64,000 nucleotides of DNA from Bog-756 sp963845485 (GCA_963845485.1 CAWJSI010000013.1:186001-250000), one strand, 5' to 3'. Shown: positions 49,893 to 58,804, counted from the stretch's first letter. Translations and numbers: made by a program. Notes: generated by a model from the letters alone, not told the origin.

Positions 49893-50753
49893 GTGACCCC
49901 TGACCACGCACCAGGTATGGGCCCGACGCGAGCACTGGTGCTCGGCGGCGGCGGCCTCGCCGGCATCGCCTGGCACATCGGCATGCTGACGGGCATGGCC
50001 GACCGTGGGCTCGACGTCGGCGACGCCGATCTCATCATCGGGACCTCGGCCGGAGCGACGGCGGCCGCGCAGGTAGCCGGTGGCACACCACTCATCGACT
50101 GGTTCCGGCGACAGGTCGACCCCGCCCTGCAGAACAAGGAGCTTCGACCACCGGGGATGTCCATCGCTGACCTGTGGGAGGCCATGGTCCGACTCCTGGA
50201 GGAGACCCACGACCCTGCCGAGCTCTGTCGCCGGACCGGGACCATGGCGCTTGAGGCCGACACCGTTCCCGAACCGGTCCGTCGCGCCGTCGTGGCCGGA
50301 CGCCTCGCCTCAGACGAGTGGCCGGCCCGAAGGATGGCCACGACGGCCGTCGATGCCCTGACCGGTGAGCGGCACGTCTTCGAGGCCGGATCGAAGGTGG
50401 GGCTGATCGACGCCGTCGCCGCCAGCAGCGCCGTCCCCGGGATCTGGCCCCCGGTCACCATCGGTGATGCCCGCTACATCGATGGCGGGGTGTACTCGTC
50501 GTGCAACGCCGACCTGGCTGTCGGGTTCGACCGGGTCCTCGTCCTGGCGCCCATGGTCGACCCCGCCCTCAGCGGGCAGTTGGAAGCCGTCGCCGCCTCG
50601 GGGCGCTCGGTCGTGGTCTCGCCCGACGAGGAGGCGCTGGCTGCCTTCACCGCCGATGCCCTCGATCCTGCGGTGCGGGCCCCGTCAGCCGAGGCGGGTC
50701 GCCGTCAGGGGGCAGCGGTGGCCGCGTCGCTCGAGGATCTCTGGAGGTCCTAG
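49893..50753 (+). CDS. Patatin-like phospholipase
   Basis: 286 residues from GTG 49893 (ATG 49917 is an alternative). Lipid acyl hydrolase with a Ser-Asp dyad. ALVLGGGGLAGIAWHIGMLT holds the oxyanion hole (GGGG), LIIGTSAGATAAAQ the nucleophile (G-T-S-A-G) and ARYIDGGVYSSCNADLAVG the catalytic Asp (DGG). The family is complete, about 280-300 residues. It converges on the VOC gene with a 4-base overlap of the stops. Confidence 0.92.
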   Translation: MTPDHAPGMGPTRALVLGGGGLAGIAWHIGMLTGMADRGLDVGDADLIIGTSAGATAAAQVAGGTPLIDWFRRQVDPALQNKELRPPGMSIADLWEAMVRLLEETHDPAELCRRTGTMALEADTVPEPVRRAVVAGRLASDEWPARRMATTAVDALTGERHVFEAGSKVGLIDAVAASSAVPGIWPPVTIGDARYIDGGVYSSCNADLAVGFDRVLVLAPMVDPALSGQLEAVAASGRSVVVSPDEEALAAFTADALDPAVRAPSAEAGRRQGAAVAASLEDLWRS

Positions 50754-51121
50754 ACCGGAGCATGGCAGACGGCCTCGACGTTGTTGCCGTCGGGATCCCG
50801 GACGAAAGCCCCGAAGTAATTGGGGTGGTACTCGGGCCGCACCCGGGGTGCGTGCAACACCTCGGCACCGTTGGCCACGGCGGCGTCGTAGAAGGCGGTC
50901 ACGGCATCCCGGCTGGGGGCGACGAAGGCCAGATGGGATTCACGGAAGCCCTCACCGGTGCGACGGGGGCCGAGCCAGAACGTGGGCCGGGGCGGTAGTC
51001 CGAAGCCCACGGCGGGTCCGTCCTGGAAGAGACGCTGCCCGCCGAGGGGGCCGAGCACCGCCTCATAGAAGGTGACACTGGCCGACACATCGGCGCACTG
51101 GATGGAGACGTGGTCGATCAT
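50750..51121 (-). CDS. VOC (glyoxalase-like) family protein
   Basis: 123 residues of two beta-alpha-beta-beta-beta units. IDHVSIQCADVSASVTFYEA and VLGPLGGQRLFQ form the first, SHLAFVAPSRDAVTAFYDAA and YFGAFVRDPDGNNVEAVCHA the second. Metal ligands of the vicinal oxygen chelate fold are probably His4, His in SHLAF and Glu in NNVEAVC. The family includes glyoxalase I, dioxygenases and resistance proteins; this one is not assigned further. Divergent from the quinone oxidoreductase gene with 65 bases between. Confidence 0.88.
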   Translation of the reverse strand: MIDHVSIQCADVSASVTFYEAVLGPLGGQRLFQDGPAVGFGLPPRPTFWLGPRRTGEGFRESHLAFVAPSRDAVTAFYDAAVANGAEVLHAPRVRPEYHPNYFGAFVRDPDGNNVEAVCHAPV

Positions 51122-51186
51122 CCATCCATCGTGTCACCGTGGTCCCGTCCCGGAATAGCCCGGCCGGCGGCCGGGTTGGACCGACC

Positions 51187-52134
51187 ATGGCAGTCAAGGT
51201 GGTGGCGACGGCGTTCGGTGGGCCCGAGGTCCTGGCCGTGGTGGAGGAGCCGGTCGGCGAGACCGGCCCGGGCGAGGTGTCCGTCGAGGTGAGAGCGGTT
51301 GGGACCAACCCGGTCGACTACAAGCGTTTCAGCGGCGACTTCGGTACGGACGAGTCCCTGCTCCCCATGACCCCCGGATCGGAGGCGGCGGGGGTGGTCT
51401 CCGAGGTGAGGGAGGGAACCAAGGGTCCGGGCGGCCCGGTCCGGGTCGGGGACTCCGTGATCGTGTTCCGGGCCCCGGGGGCCTACGCCTCCCACCTCGT
51501 GGTACCGGTCGACGCCGTCGTGCCCAAGCCGGTGGCCATGTCCTTTGAGGCCGCCGCCGGACTGATGCTCACCGGAACCACGGCGGTGCATGCTCTGGAT
51601 GCCACTTCGGTGCGGGCGGGTGACACGGTGGTCGTCCACGGGGCGTCCGGCGGGGTGGGACTCATGGTCGTACAGCTGGCCGTGGCCGACGGGGCCCGCG
51701 TCATCGCCACCGCGGCCCAGTCGGGTCACGCCTACCTGCGGGAGTTGGGGGCCGAACCGGTGGTCTACGGTCCGGGACTGCTCGAGCGGATCACCGAGCT
51801 GGCCCCGGCCGGAGTCACCGCCGCCATCGACACGGTGGGCACCGACGAGGCCGTCGATGTGTCGGTGGCCCTGGTGGCAGACCGGAGCCGCATCGCCACC
51901 ATCGCCGCCTTCCAGCGCGGCTTCGACCTTGGCCTGAAGGTGCTCGGTGGGGCGCCAGGCGCCGATCCCGGCACCGAGGTGCGGGCGGCGGCTCGCATGG
52001 AGTTGGTCAAACGGGTCGATGCCGGCACCCTCACGGTGAAGGTCGCTGCCACCTATCCCCTGGTCGAGGCGGCCGACGCGCTGACCCAACTGGCCTCAGG
52101 TCACACCCACGGCAAGATCGTCCTCGTTCCCTGA
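51187..52134 (+). CDS. Zinc-independent quinone oxidoreductase (MDR family)
   Basis: 315 residues from ATG 51187. NADPH-dependent MDR superfamily. GroES-like N-terminal domain (PGEVSVEVRAVGTNPVDYKR, MTPGSEAAGVVSEVREGT) and Rossmann domain with VVVHGASGGVGLMVVQLAVA (AxxGxxG), DTVGTDEAVDVSVALV and a C-terminal VKVAATYPLVEAADALTQLA, HGKIVLVP. The zinc-binding Cys residues of alcohol dehydrogenases are absent. Substrate unknown. Confidence 0.9.
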   Translation: MAVKVVATAFGGPEVLAVVEEPVGETGPGEVSVEVRAVGTNPVDYKRFSGDFGTDESLLPMTPGSEAAGVVSEVREGTKGPGGPVRVGDSVIVFRAPGAYASHLVVPVDAVVPKPVAMSFEAAAGLMLTGTTAVHALDATSVRAGDTVVVHGASGGVGLMVVQLAVADGARVIATAAQSGHAYLRELGAEPVVYGPGLLERITELAPAGVTAAIDTVGTDEAVDVSVALVADRSRIATIAAFQRGFDLGLKVLGGAPGADPGTEVRAAARMELVKRVDAGTLTVKVAATYPLVEAADALTQLASGHTHGKIVLVP

Positions 52135-52293
52135 GCGGACTCGTTCGCCGTGTGACGGCACTCGTTTGCCGTTGACGGCGCGGAACCGGCCGTCGGGCTC
52201 CTCTGATGCGCTGATCGGCCGTCGGGTCGACCGGGCCCCGTCGGTGACCGGCTGGTCGGGCAGGGCCGTGGTCCTCGGTGCGAGACTCTGCCC

Positions 52294-53370
52294 GTGACCC
52301 TCTCGGATCCGATCGCCTCGTCGCTGCATCCACTCCCGCTCCAGCCCGATGGCGTCCCCTGGCCCCGGCGGGACTGGCCGGTCGGACCCGTGCCCGAAGG
52401 CGTCGATCTGTCCGAGGCCATGGAGGAGGCGTTCGACCCCGAGGGGCCGCTCCATCAGACCTATGCCGTCGCCATCGTCCACCGCGGCCGCCTGGTCTTC
52501 GAGCGCTATGACGGCTTGCTTCCCCAGTGGGACAAGCCGGGTAAGCCGGTAGATCGCGACACGCCCCTGCTCTCGTGGTCCATGGCCAAGTCCATGCTCC
52601 ATGCCGTGGTGGGCATGCTGGTGGAGGAGGGCCGTCTGTCCCTCGAGCGACCGGCTCCGGTGCCCGGATGGGGGGACCCCGGGGATCCCCGGGGTGCCAT
52701 CACGCTCCAACAGTTGTTGGAAATGCGTGACGGCCTCCACTTTGTGGAGGAGTACGAGGACGCCGAGACTTCCGATGTCATCCAGATGCTCTTCGGACGG
52801 GGACGAGCGGACATGGCGGCGTTCGCCGCCGACCATCCTCTGGACGCCACCCCGGGCACGCGATTCAACTACTCGAGCGGGACGAGCAACATCGTCTCGG
52901 GGATCGTGGCTCGCACCATCGGACCGGGCCGACCCTACGAGGAGTTCCTCGCCGACCGGCTGTTCGGCCCGCTCGGCATGACGTCGGCCTCCGCCACCTT
53001 CGACGAGGCGGGGACTTGGGTGGCCGCCTCCTACGCCTATGCCACGGCCTTGGACTATGCCCGGTTCGGGCTCCTCTACCTGCGCGACGGCATCTGGGAC
53101 GGTCAGCGCCTCCTGCCCGAGGGTTGGGTCGACCACGGACGCCGGCCCCGCTCGGTCGATCCCGATGACGGCGACTACTACGGCTCGCACTGGTGGACCC
53201 GTGACGCTCGCCACGGCACGTTCTGGGCCTCCGGCCACGAGGGCCAGTACATCGACATCTGCCCGCAGCTGGATCTCGTGCTCGTGCGCATGGGACGCAC
53301 CGGCTCGGCGAACTCCGAGGTGCTGAAGGCGTGGCGCACCCGGGTCATCGAACTGTTCGACGGCCACTGA
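52294..53370 (+). CDS. Serine hydrolase, beta-lactamase class C family
   Basis: 358 residues from GTG 52294. Penicillin-binding-protein-like fold. S96-M-A-K99 is the SxxK nucleophile motif, RFNYSSGTSNIVSGIVARTI holds the Tyr of the YxN-like motif (Y-S-S), and the third motif KTG is replaced by ASGHEGQYIDICPQ (HxG). No signal peptide, so it is cytoplasmic and more likely an esterase or amidase than a beta-lactamase. It converges on the DUF427 gene. Confidence 0.88.
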   Translation: MTLSDPIASSLHPLPLQPDGVPWPRRDWPVGPVPEGVDLSEAMEEAFDPEGPLHQTYAVAIVHRGRLVFERYDGLLPQWDKPGKPVDRDTPLLSWSMAKSMLHAVVGMLVEEGRLSLERPAPVPGWGDPGDPRGAITLQQLLEMRDGLHFVEEYEDAETSDVIQMLFGRGRADMAAFAADHPLDATPGTRFNYSSGTSNIVSGIVARTIGPGRPYEEFLADRLFGPLGMTSASATFDEAGTWVAASYAYATALDYARFGLLYLRDGIWDGQRLLPEGWVDHGRRPRSVDPDDGDYYGSHWWTRDARHGTFWASGHEGQYIDICPQLDLVLVRMGRTGSANSEVLKAWRTRVIELFDGH

Positions 53371-53383
53371 GGCGCTCGCCCGA

Positions 53384-53845
53384 CTACCAGCCCTCGGTGC
53401 CCGGCTCCCCTTTGAACGGACCCACCAGGTCGGCGGTGATCCAGCCACCGTAGAACCCGCCAGGCTGGGCTTCGACCAGTTCGTCCTCGACGAGACAGGC
53501 GTCCATTCGACCGGGATAGAAAGCCACGTAGCCGGCGATGGCGGCAAACGCCCGAGTGGGCCGGTCGTAGCCCCAGGCCGCTTGGGTGGCCACCGTGTCG
53601 CCGACCCGCACATCGAAGTAGTGGGCTCGGCCCTTCCACTCGCAGAACGATGAACCGAGCGTCCCGACCAGGCAGTGCTCGGCGATATCGGCGGGAGGCA
53701 GGTAGTAGTTGGGGGGATGGCTGGTCTCGAGCACCCGGTAGGCCGCGGTGGTGTCGGCGATCATCTCGCCGCCGAACATCACCCGGATGCGCGCGCCGAC
53801 CGCCTCCAGACGGGGTGGGCGCGGATAGTCCCACACCGACTCCAC
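53384..53845 (-). CDS. DUF427 domain protein
   Basis: 153 residues from GTG 53845, starting 4 bases after the NTF2-fold gene. MFGGEMIADTTAAYRVLETS, PPNYYLPPADIAEHCLVGTL, CEWKGRAHYFDVRVGDTVAT, AAWGYDRPTRAFAAIAGYVA and FYPGRMDACLVEDELVEAQP are the DUF427 consensus. The end, GGFYGGWITADLVGPFKGEP, is typical of the longer actinobacterial form. Function unknown. It appears to be the last gene of the CYP51 operon. Confidence 0.9.
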   Translation of the reverse strand: MESVWDYPRPPRLEAVGARIRVMFGGEMIADTTAAYRVLETSHPPNYYLPPADIAEHCLVGTLGSSFCEWKGRAHYFDVRVGDTVATQAAWGYDRPTRAFAAIAGYVAFYPGRMDACLVEDELVEAQPGGFYGGWITADLVGPFKGEPGTEGW

Positions 53846-53849
53846 GCGC

Positions 53850-54410
53850 CTACACGCCCTCCCACAGGCCGACCGGAGCCCCGCCCACGCGGTAGTGACC
53901 GGGCTGCCGCTTCCCCGAAGCGCCCTTCTCGAGGCGCTTTTGCATCCCCGGGGTCAGGACACCGGCGTTGATCATCTCGATGAAGGTGGCGGTGGCGTTG
54001 CCCACGTCGAAGAAGTCCCGTTGCCAGCTCCACTGGAAGTTGCCGGCGTAGCGAAACCAGCTCCCACCCAGCCCGGCGATCTCGTAGTGGCTCCCGTCGG
54101 GCCGGGCGACGTCGGCGATCTGCTTCCACAGGCCGAGGATCTCACCCTGGACGTCGTCGATCAGCACCCGTTGATAGGGGTAGGTCCACCCTCCGAGACC
54201 TTCCATCTCAAGTCCCAGCGCGTACTCACGAATCTCGTCCTTCCCCACGGCCATGAACTCGTCGGTGGGTCCGACATTCCAGCCGTAGGTGGCATCGTCG
54301 GTGTACATCTCGGCCATGGGCAACCAGTCCAGGTGCTCCTCGCACGTCTGGTTGATGGCCAGCCAGCGCTCCATCATCTCTTCGAGTTCACTGCGGGGAA
54401 ACGACGGCAT
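53850..54410 (-). CDS. NTF2-like (SnoaL/ketosteroid-isomerase fold) protein
   Basis: 186 residues, starting 3 bases after the ferredoxin stop. LEEMMERWLAINQTCEEHLD, LPMAEMYTDDATYGWNVGPT, EGLGGWTYPYQRVLIDDVQG and SHYEIAGLGGSWFRYAGNFQ follow the cone-shaped NTF2 fold, with a 40-residue C-terminal extension (INAGVLTPGMQKRLEKGASG). Members include isomerases, hydratases and scaffolds. Placement after CYP51 and ferredoxin suggests a role on the same substrate. Confidence 0.82.
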   Translation of the reverse strand: MPSFPRSELEEMMERWLAINQTCEEHLDWLPMAEMYTDDATYGWNVGPTDEFMAVGKDEIREYALGLEMEGLGGWTYPYQRVLIDDVQGEILGLWKQIADVARPDGSHYEIAGLGGSWFRYAGNFQWSWQRDFFDVGNATATFIEMINAGVLTPGMQKRLEKGASGKRQPGHYRVGGAPVGLWEGV

Positions 54411-54413
54411 GGG

Positions 54414-54611
54414 TTACTCCTCTTCGACGATTGATAGTGCAGATGTAGGGCAGTAGCGGACGGCGGCCTCCACCTCGGAGCGGGCCTCCTCGGGGGGCGA
54501 CCTGTCCAAGACCGCCACCTTCTCACGCTTGGCCAACTCGAACACGGTGGGGGCCTCGGACTCGCAAACTCCGTGGCCCTGGCAGAGGTCGAGATCGACG
54601 ATGACCCGCAT
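54414..54611 (-). CDS. [3Fe-4S] ferredoxin, P450 partner
   Basis: 65 residues; its ATG overlaps the CYP51 stop (TGATG). IVDLDLCQGHGVCESEAPTV and AAVRYCPTSALSIVEEE. The cluster motif is C-x2-H-x2-C...C-P, with His in place of the second Cys, as in the small ferredoxins of actinobacterial P450 operons. M. tuberculosis Rv0763c, next to cyp51, has the same layout. It should pass electrons to CYP51 and perhaps to the CYP123-like P450. Confidence 0.93.
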   Translation of the reverse strand: MRVIVDLDLCQGHGVCESEAPTVFELAKREKVAVLDRSPPEEARSEVEAAVRYCPTSALSIVEEE

Positions 54612-55996
54612 CAGGCGCCGGCACCGGCGCGGGTGCCCGCCTTGCGGCGATAGCGAACCACACAGGGTTGTTGGAGCTGAACCACCATCTTGGAGTGGTC
54701 GTTGCGGTAGGAGTCCGAGGGCTGGGCGAGCTCGAACTCCCAGTCGAGAAGGAGCACCGAGAAGATGGCCTTCAGCTGCATCATGGCGAACGCCGCCCCG
54801 ACACAGCGGTGCCGACCGGCACCGAAGGGTATCCACGTCCAGGGGTTGGAGCGGTCCTCCTCGCGGGGCTCGAGATAGCGGGAGGGCTGGAAGGAGTCCG
54901 GGTCGGGAAAGTCCTCGGGGATCCGGTTGGACACCGAAGGGCTGGCCCCGACCATCTGTCCGGTGGTGATGGCGAAGCCATCCACCTCCAGGTCCTCTTT
55001 GGCCACCCGGAGCAACAAGATGAGCGGTGGGTGCAGGCGCAGGGCCTCCTTCACCGCCGACTCGAGATGGGGCATGGCCCGTAGCGCCTGGTAGCTGACC
55101 TCGGCTCCGTCGGCGTACAAGTCGGCCAGCTCACCGTCCACGGCGGCCAGCTCCTCGGTGTGGCGCAGGAGTTCGATGAGGGTCCAGGCCGCGGTTCCCG
55201 AGGTGGTGTGGTGGCCGGCGAACATCATGGAGATGAACATCCCGGTCACCTCATCGGCCAAGAAGCGCGGTGATCCGTCCTCGTTGCTGATGGACATGAG
55301 CACGTCGAGCAGGTCGCGGTCCTCGTCAGCGGCGGGCGGCTCGGAAGCCCGCCGCTCCATGATCCCCTCCACGAGCTGGACCAGACCCACCCGAGCGGCG
55401 TCCCGTCGGCGGAAGCTCTCGATGGGGGCGTAGGGGTCGACGTAGGCAATGGCGTCGGTGCCCTGTTCGAGATCGTGGTAGAGCTCGGCGAACCGCTTGT
55501 CGAGCTCGTCACGGAAGCGTTTCCCGATGAGGCAGGCCGACGAGGTGTAGATGGTCAGCTCGGCGAACCAGTCCAACAGGTCGATCTCGCCCTCGTCGTT
55601 CCACCCCGCCACCATCTGCTCCACCTCGTGGGCGATGGTGGCCGCGTGGCCCCGCATGAACTTGTCCCGAAGGGCTTGGTTGTGGAGCATCTCCCGGCGT
55701 CGTTCGGGTGGGGCGTCGAAGACCACGCCTTCCCCGAAGACCGGTGTCATGAAGGGGTACGCCTCGGCCTGGTCGAGCACCTCTTCGGGAGCCCGGAAGA
55801 AGAACTCGTTGGCCCCTGCCCCGGTCAACAGGACCACGTCCCGCTCGGCCAGCCGGAACACCCCCACGTCGCCGCACTCGGACCGCACCCGGTTCATGAG
55901 GGCGATGGGGTCCATCCGGAGCTCTTCGAGATGGCCGTTCACCTCCTCGCCACCGGATACCCGGGGTGGTTCTTTGCGGTCGAGTGCGATGGTCAT
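54611..55996 (-). CDS. cyp51: Cytochrome P450 CYP51 (sterol 14-alpha-demethylase family)
   Basis: 461 residues from ATG 55996. The CYP51 signatures are intact: B'-region AYPFMTPVFGEGVVFDAPPE, I-helix FAGHHTTSGTAAWTLIELLR, LRLHPPLILLLRVAKEDLEV and the heme loop WIPFGAGRHRCVGAAFAMMQ (Cys near residue 398). The protein resembles M. tuberculosis CYP51 over its whole length, including PRVSGG near the start and SYRNDHSKMVVQLQQP near the end. Family reaction: three-step removal of the sterol 14-alpha-methyl group. The natural bacterial substrate is unknown. ATGA overlap with the SDR upstream and TGATG with the ferredoxin downstream show tight coupling. Confidence 0.93.
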   Translation of the reverse strand: MTIALDRKEPPRVSGGEEVNGHLEELRMDPIALMNRVRSECGDVGVFRLAERDVVLLTGAGANEFFFRAPEEVLDQAEAYPFMTPVFGEGVVFDAPPERRREMLHNQALRDKFMRGHAATIAHEVEQMVAGWNDEGEIDLLDWFAELTIYTSSACLIGKRFRDELDKRFAELYHDLEQGTDAIAYVDPYAPIESFRRRDAARVGLVQLVEGIMERRASEPPAADEDRDLLDVLMSISNEDGSPRFLADEVTGMFISMMFAGHHTTSGTAAWTLIELLRHTEELAAVDGELADLYADGAEVSYQALRAMPHLESAVKEALRLHPPLILLLRVAKEDLEVDGFAITTGQMVGASPSVSNRIPEDFPDPDSFQPSRYLEPREEDRSNPWTWIPFGAGRHRCVGAAFAMMQLKAIFSVLLLDWEFELAQPSDSYRNDHSKMVVQLQQPCVVRYRRKAGTRAGAGA

Positions 55997-56793
55997 GGCT
56001 CTCCCTCGTCGTCGGGATCGGTGCGGATGGGTGCTTCGGGCTGGAGTTCGATGACGGTGGCATGGGTCCCTCGGGGAAGGTCCACCACCGCCACGATGGC
56101 CTGGGCCACGCCGGCTGGGCGCATGAAGTTGTTGTGCCGGGCGAATCCCCATGCCACCCACTCCTCGATGACCTGGCCGGTAACGGCGGGATCCCAGTCC
56201 ATGCCCATCCCGGTGAGGGTCGGTCCGGGCCGCACGATGGTGGCCCGCACCCCGGTCCCCTCGAGCTCCATCTGGAGCGAGTGGACGTAGCCCTCCAGCC
56301 CCCATTTGGACGTCACGTAGGCAGCCATCGACGGACGGGGCCGCTCAGCGACGTCCGAGGTGACAAAGACGATGTCGCCGCGCCGCCGTTCGGCCATGGC
56401 CGGGACCAGGGCCCGCACCAGACGGTGGGTGCCGCTGAGGTTGACGGCAAGGACGCCGTCGAACGCCTCGCTGTCGGTATCGAGCACGGCGCCGGCGATG
56501 TTGCGGGCGGCGTTGGACACCACGATCTCGACCGACCCGAGAGCATCCGCGGCGGCTTTGGCGAACTGGTCGACCGAGTCGCCATCGGCCAAGTCCAGGT
56601 GGATGGCCACAGCCTCACCGCCTTCGGCCCGGATGGCCGCGGCGGTATCTTCGCACTCGGACAGGCGCCGGGCACCGAGCGCCACCGGGTGTCCCGCCGC
56701 GGCGAGGGTCACGGCCGTGGCCTGCCCGATGCCCGACGAGGCTCCGGTCACGACGGCCGGTCGACGGTCGGGATTGGCCTCGAATGCGGGCAT
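55993..56793 (-). CDS. SDR oxidoreductase of the CYP51 operon
   Basis: 266 residues. Classical SDR: AVVTGASSGIGQATAVTLAA (cofactor), VSNAARNIAGAVL (NAA-x), DIVFVTSDVAERPRPSMAAY and VTSKWGLEGYVHSL with Tyr-x3-Lys, GVRATIVRPGPTLTGMGMDW. It sits between the CYP123-like and CYP51 genes with overlaps on both sides, the position of Rv0765c in M. tuberculosis. It may oxidise or reduce an alcohol or ketone on the P450 substrate, perhaps a sterol hydroxyl, which is inference from position. Confidence 0.9.
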   Translation of the reverse strand: MPAFEANPDRRPAVVTGASSGIGQATAVTLAAAGHPVALGARRLSECEDTAAAIRAEGGEAVAIHLDLADGDSVDQFAKAAADALGSVEIVVSNAARNIAGAVLDTDSEAFDGVLAVNLSGTHRLVRALVPAMAERRRGDIVFVTSDVAERPRPSMAAYVTSKWGLEGYVHSLQMELEGTGVRATIVRPGPTLTGMGMDWDPAVTGQVIEEWVAWGFARHNNFMRPAGVAQAIVAVVDLPRGTHATVIELQPEAPIRTDPDDEGEP

Positions 56794-57992
56794 CAGCGCA
56801 AGGTCACCGTGGTGGGGAGGGCGGCCAGACCCCGTACGTTGATGGAGTGGACCCGCTCGATGCCCTCGGGGTCCACGTCGTAACTGGCCACCCGGCTCAC
56901 CAGTTCGGCCAAGCCGATGCGTGCCTCCAGCCGGGCCATGGGGGCACCCATGCAGAAGTGCCGGCCGCTTCCGAAGCTCACCAGTCGGGAGGTGTCCCGG
57001 TCGAGGTCGTACCGGTCGGCGTCGGGAAAGACCGAGTCATCCCGGTTGGCCGACCCGACCAACAAGAGGACCCGGCTGCCTTCGGGGATGGCCACACCCT
57101 GGAGCTCCATGGGAATCCTCGTGACCCGGAGCAGCATCTGGCTCGAGGTGTCGTAGCGCAGGGTCTCCTCGATCCAGCTGGTCACCCGGTCGGGATGGCC
57201 GAACGGTTTGGACCGCTCCTCGGGGTTGCGCCAGGCCCAGTACCACGCGTTGCCCAGCAGCTTGGTGGTCGTCTCGTTGCCGGCCACCACCATCAAGAAC
57301 AAGAAGGCGATGATCTCGTCGTCGGTCAGCTTGTCGCCGTCGATCTCGGCATCGAGCAGGGCCGAGGTGAGATCGTCCCGCCGGGATCGCCGACGCTCGT
57401 CCACCATCTCTTGGTAGTAGGCCACGAGTGCCATGGCTGCCTCCATGCCGGCCGCCGGCACGTCGAGCACGCCGTCTTCGCGGTGGACGACCACGTCGGC
57501 CAGCCGTCGCACCTCGGCCCGGTCGACCCGGGGTACCCCGACCAGTTCGGAGATCACGTCCATGGGCAGTTTGCCGGCGAAGTCGGCGATGAAGTCGAAG
57601 GTCCCCTGCTCCAGCGCCGGCTCGAGGTGCTCGAGGGCGATGGCCCGGATGTGGTCTTCCATCTGGGCCACCTTGGAGGGGGTGAAGCCTTTGCCCACGA
57701 GGGAGCGCATCCGGGTGTGGCGAGGGGGGTCGAGGGCCAGGAACGACATGAACTTGTGGGCCTCGGGGCCGAATGCGCTGGGCTCGAGGGACACTCCTTG
57801 GGCGTTGGAGAATCCGTCGAGGTTGCGGAAGGCTGCCAGCACGTCCTCATGGCGGGACAGGGCCCAGAAGTCCAGCGCCTCGTTCCGGTAGACGGGCGCC
57901 TCGGCCCGCATCCGGGCGTACACGGGGTAGGGGTCCTCGTGGATCTCGTAGGCGTAGGGGCTGTAGGCCAGCGGCCTGACGTCGGTGGTCAC
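56793..57992 (-). CDS. Cytochrome P450, CYP123-like
   Basis: 399 residues. Full P450 fold: LALDPPRHTRMRSLVGKGFT (C-helix), FLMVVAGNETTTKLLGNAWY (I-helix with AGNET oxygen-activation pair), IEETLRYDTSSQMLLRVTRI (ExxR) and VSFGSGRHFCMGAPMARLEA (heme Cys). It differs clearly from the CYP51 next to it. The position matches CYP123 (Rv0766c), whose substrate is unknown. It overlaps TetR by ATGA upstream and the SDR by TGATG downstream. Confidence 0.92.
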   Translation of the reverse strand: MTTDVRPLAYSPYAYEIHEDPYPVYARMRAEAPVYRNEALDFWALSRHEDVLAAFRNLDGFSNAQGVSLEPSAFGPEAHKFMSFLALDPPRHTRMRSLVGKGFTPSKVAQMEDHIRAIALEHLEPALEQGTFDFIADFAGKLPMDVISELVGVPRVDRAEVRRLADVVVHREDGVLDVPAAGMEAAMALVAYYQEMVDERRRSRRDDLTSALLDAEIDGDKLTDDEIIAFLFLMVVAGNETTTKLLGNAWYWAWRNPEERSKPFGHPDRVTSWIEETLRYDTSSQMLLRVTRIPMELQGVAIPEGSRVLLLVGSANRDDSVFPDADRYDLDRDTSRLVSFGSGRHFCMGAPMARLEARIGLAELVSRVASYDVDPEGIERVHSINVRGLAALPTTVTLR

Positions 57993-58621
57993 GAGCTCCT
58001 CGATCCTTGGTCGCCTTCGGTCCCACCGAGCATCAGCACGGCGGCGCCGGCGACGAACTCGGGGATGTCCATCGAGGACAGGTGGCCCATGCCCGCCGCC
58101 AGCAGGGCACCGGAGAACGAAGTCTGCAGCACACGGACGACCATCGGATCCGTATCGGGTCCTACCGCGCCAGCGAGCCGGTGGTGGATCTCGCTTCCGA
58201 TCCTGTCGCGTAGGTGTTTGACGTCAGCCCCGTTGCTCAACAGCGCCTGGTTGGAGGCGTCGACCAGAGCCGGGCTCTCGGTGGTGAGCAGGACCATGGC
58301 CCGAACGGCATCGGTCACCCGGTCGTACACCGGTCGGCTCGAGTCGGTGTCCACGGGAGGGAGCGCCTGCATGCCGCGCCAGAGCACTTCGGCCAGCAGG
58401 TGGTCCTTGGAGCTGAAGTAGTTGTAGGCGGTGGCCGGGGCGACTCCGGCGCGACGGGCCACGCTCCGGACGGTGAGCCCGGCATAGCCCACGACCTCGA
58501 CCTCTTCCTCGGTGGCCCGGACCAACTGCGCCACCACCTCGGCCTGGCGGGGCGAGAGGCGTCGCCGGGTCGCTTCGAAGCCGACCGAGCCGTCGTCGAG
58601 CACTGCGGTGGGTCCGGTCAC
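57989..58621 (-). CDS. TetR-family regulator of the CYP51 regulon
   Basis: 210 residues from GTG 58621. HTH domain: RRRLSPRQAEVVAQLVRATE, EEVEVVGYAGLTVRSVARRA, GVAPATAYNYFSSKDHLLAE. Ligand domain about 85-205 (DRVTDAVRAMVLLTTESPAL). The start codon overlaps the stop of a 59-codon upstream ORF, and the stop overlaps the P450 start. It is the first known-type gene of the leftward operon and probably binds the palindromes at 58805-58828, controlling both divergent operons. The equivalent M. tuberculosis position is Rv0767c. Confidence 0.9.
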   Translation of the reverse strand: MTGPTAVLDDGSVGFEATRRRLSPRQAEVVAQLVRATEEEVEVVGYAGLTVRSVARRAGVAPATAYNYFSSKDHLLAEVLWRGMQALPPVDTDSSRPVYDRVTDAVRAMVLLTTESPALVDASNQALLSNGADVKHLRDRIGSEIHHRLAGAVGPDTDPMVVRVLQTSFSGALLAAGMGHLSSMDIPEFVAGAAVLMLGGTEGDQGSRSS

Positions 58622-58797
58622 CGGTGGCCTCTCACTGCCGTCCGGACCCGATCATCTGCCGTCGGGTGCCGGGTTGTCCCAAGCGGGCTCGGGTGCTGCC
58701 CGGGCACGCCCACGGAGCAGAGACCACCCAGCGGTTCCGGTGCCCTTTCCTGGTCGGCGTTGGGGTCGAGGACGATCCGGGAGGTGGTGTCACTCAT
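58618..58797 (-). CDS. Leaderless 59-aa ORF upstream of TetR
   Basis: ATG 58797 to TGA 58618, 59 codons plus stop. It reads MSDTTSRIVLDPNADQERAP, EPLGGLCSVGVPGQHPSPLG, TTRHPTADDRVRTAVRGHR. Two things argue that it is translated: a TATAGT hexamer ends 8 bases before the ATG, ideal for a leaderless mRNA, and its TGA overlaps the TetR GTG (GTGA). The first 25 residues look protein-like, the rest is Pro/His/Gly-rich. It may be a small protein or a translation-coupling leader. No homologue is recognised. Confidence 0.45.
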   Translation of the reverse strand: MSDTTSRIVLDPNADQERAPEPLGGLCSVGVPGQHPSPLGTTRHPTADDRVRTAVRGHR

Positions 58798-58804
58798 CGA
58801 AATG

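Noticed and set aside
52294..53370. Beta-lactamase resistance gene.
   Set aside because: The KTG motif is replaced by HxG and there is no signal peptide; this fits cytoplasmic esterase-like family members better.
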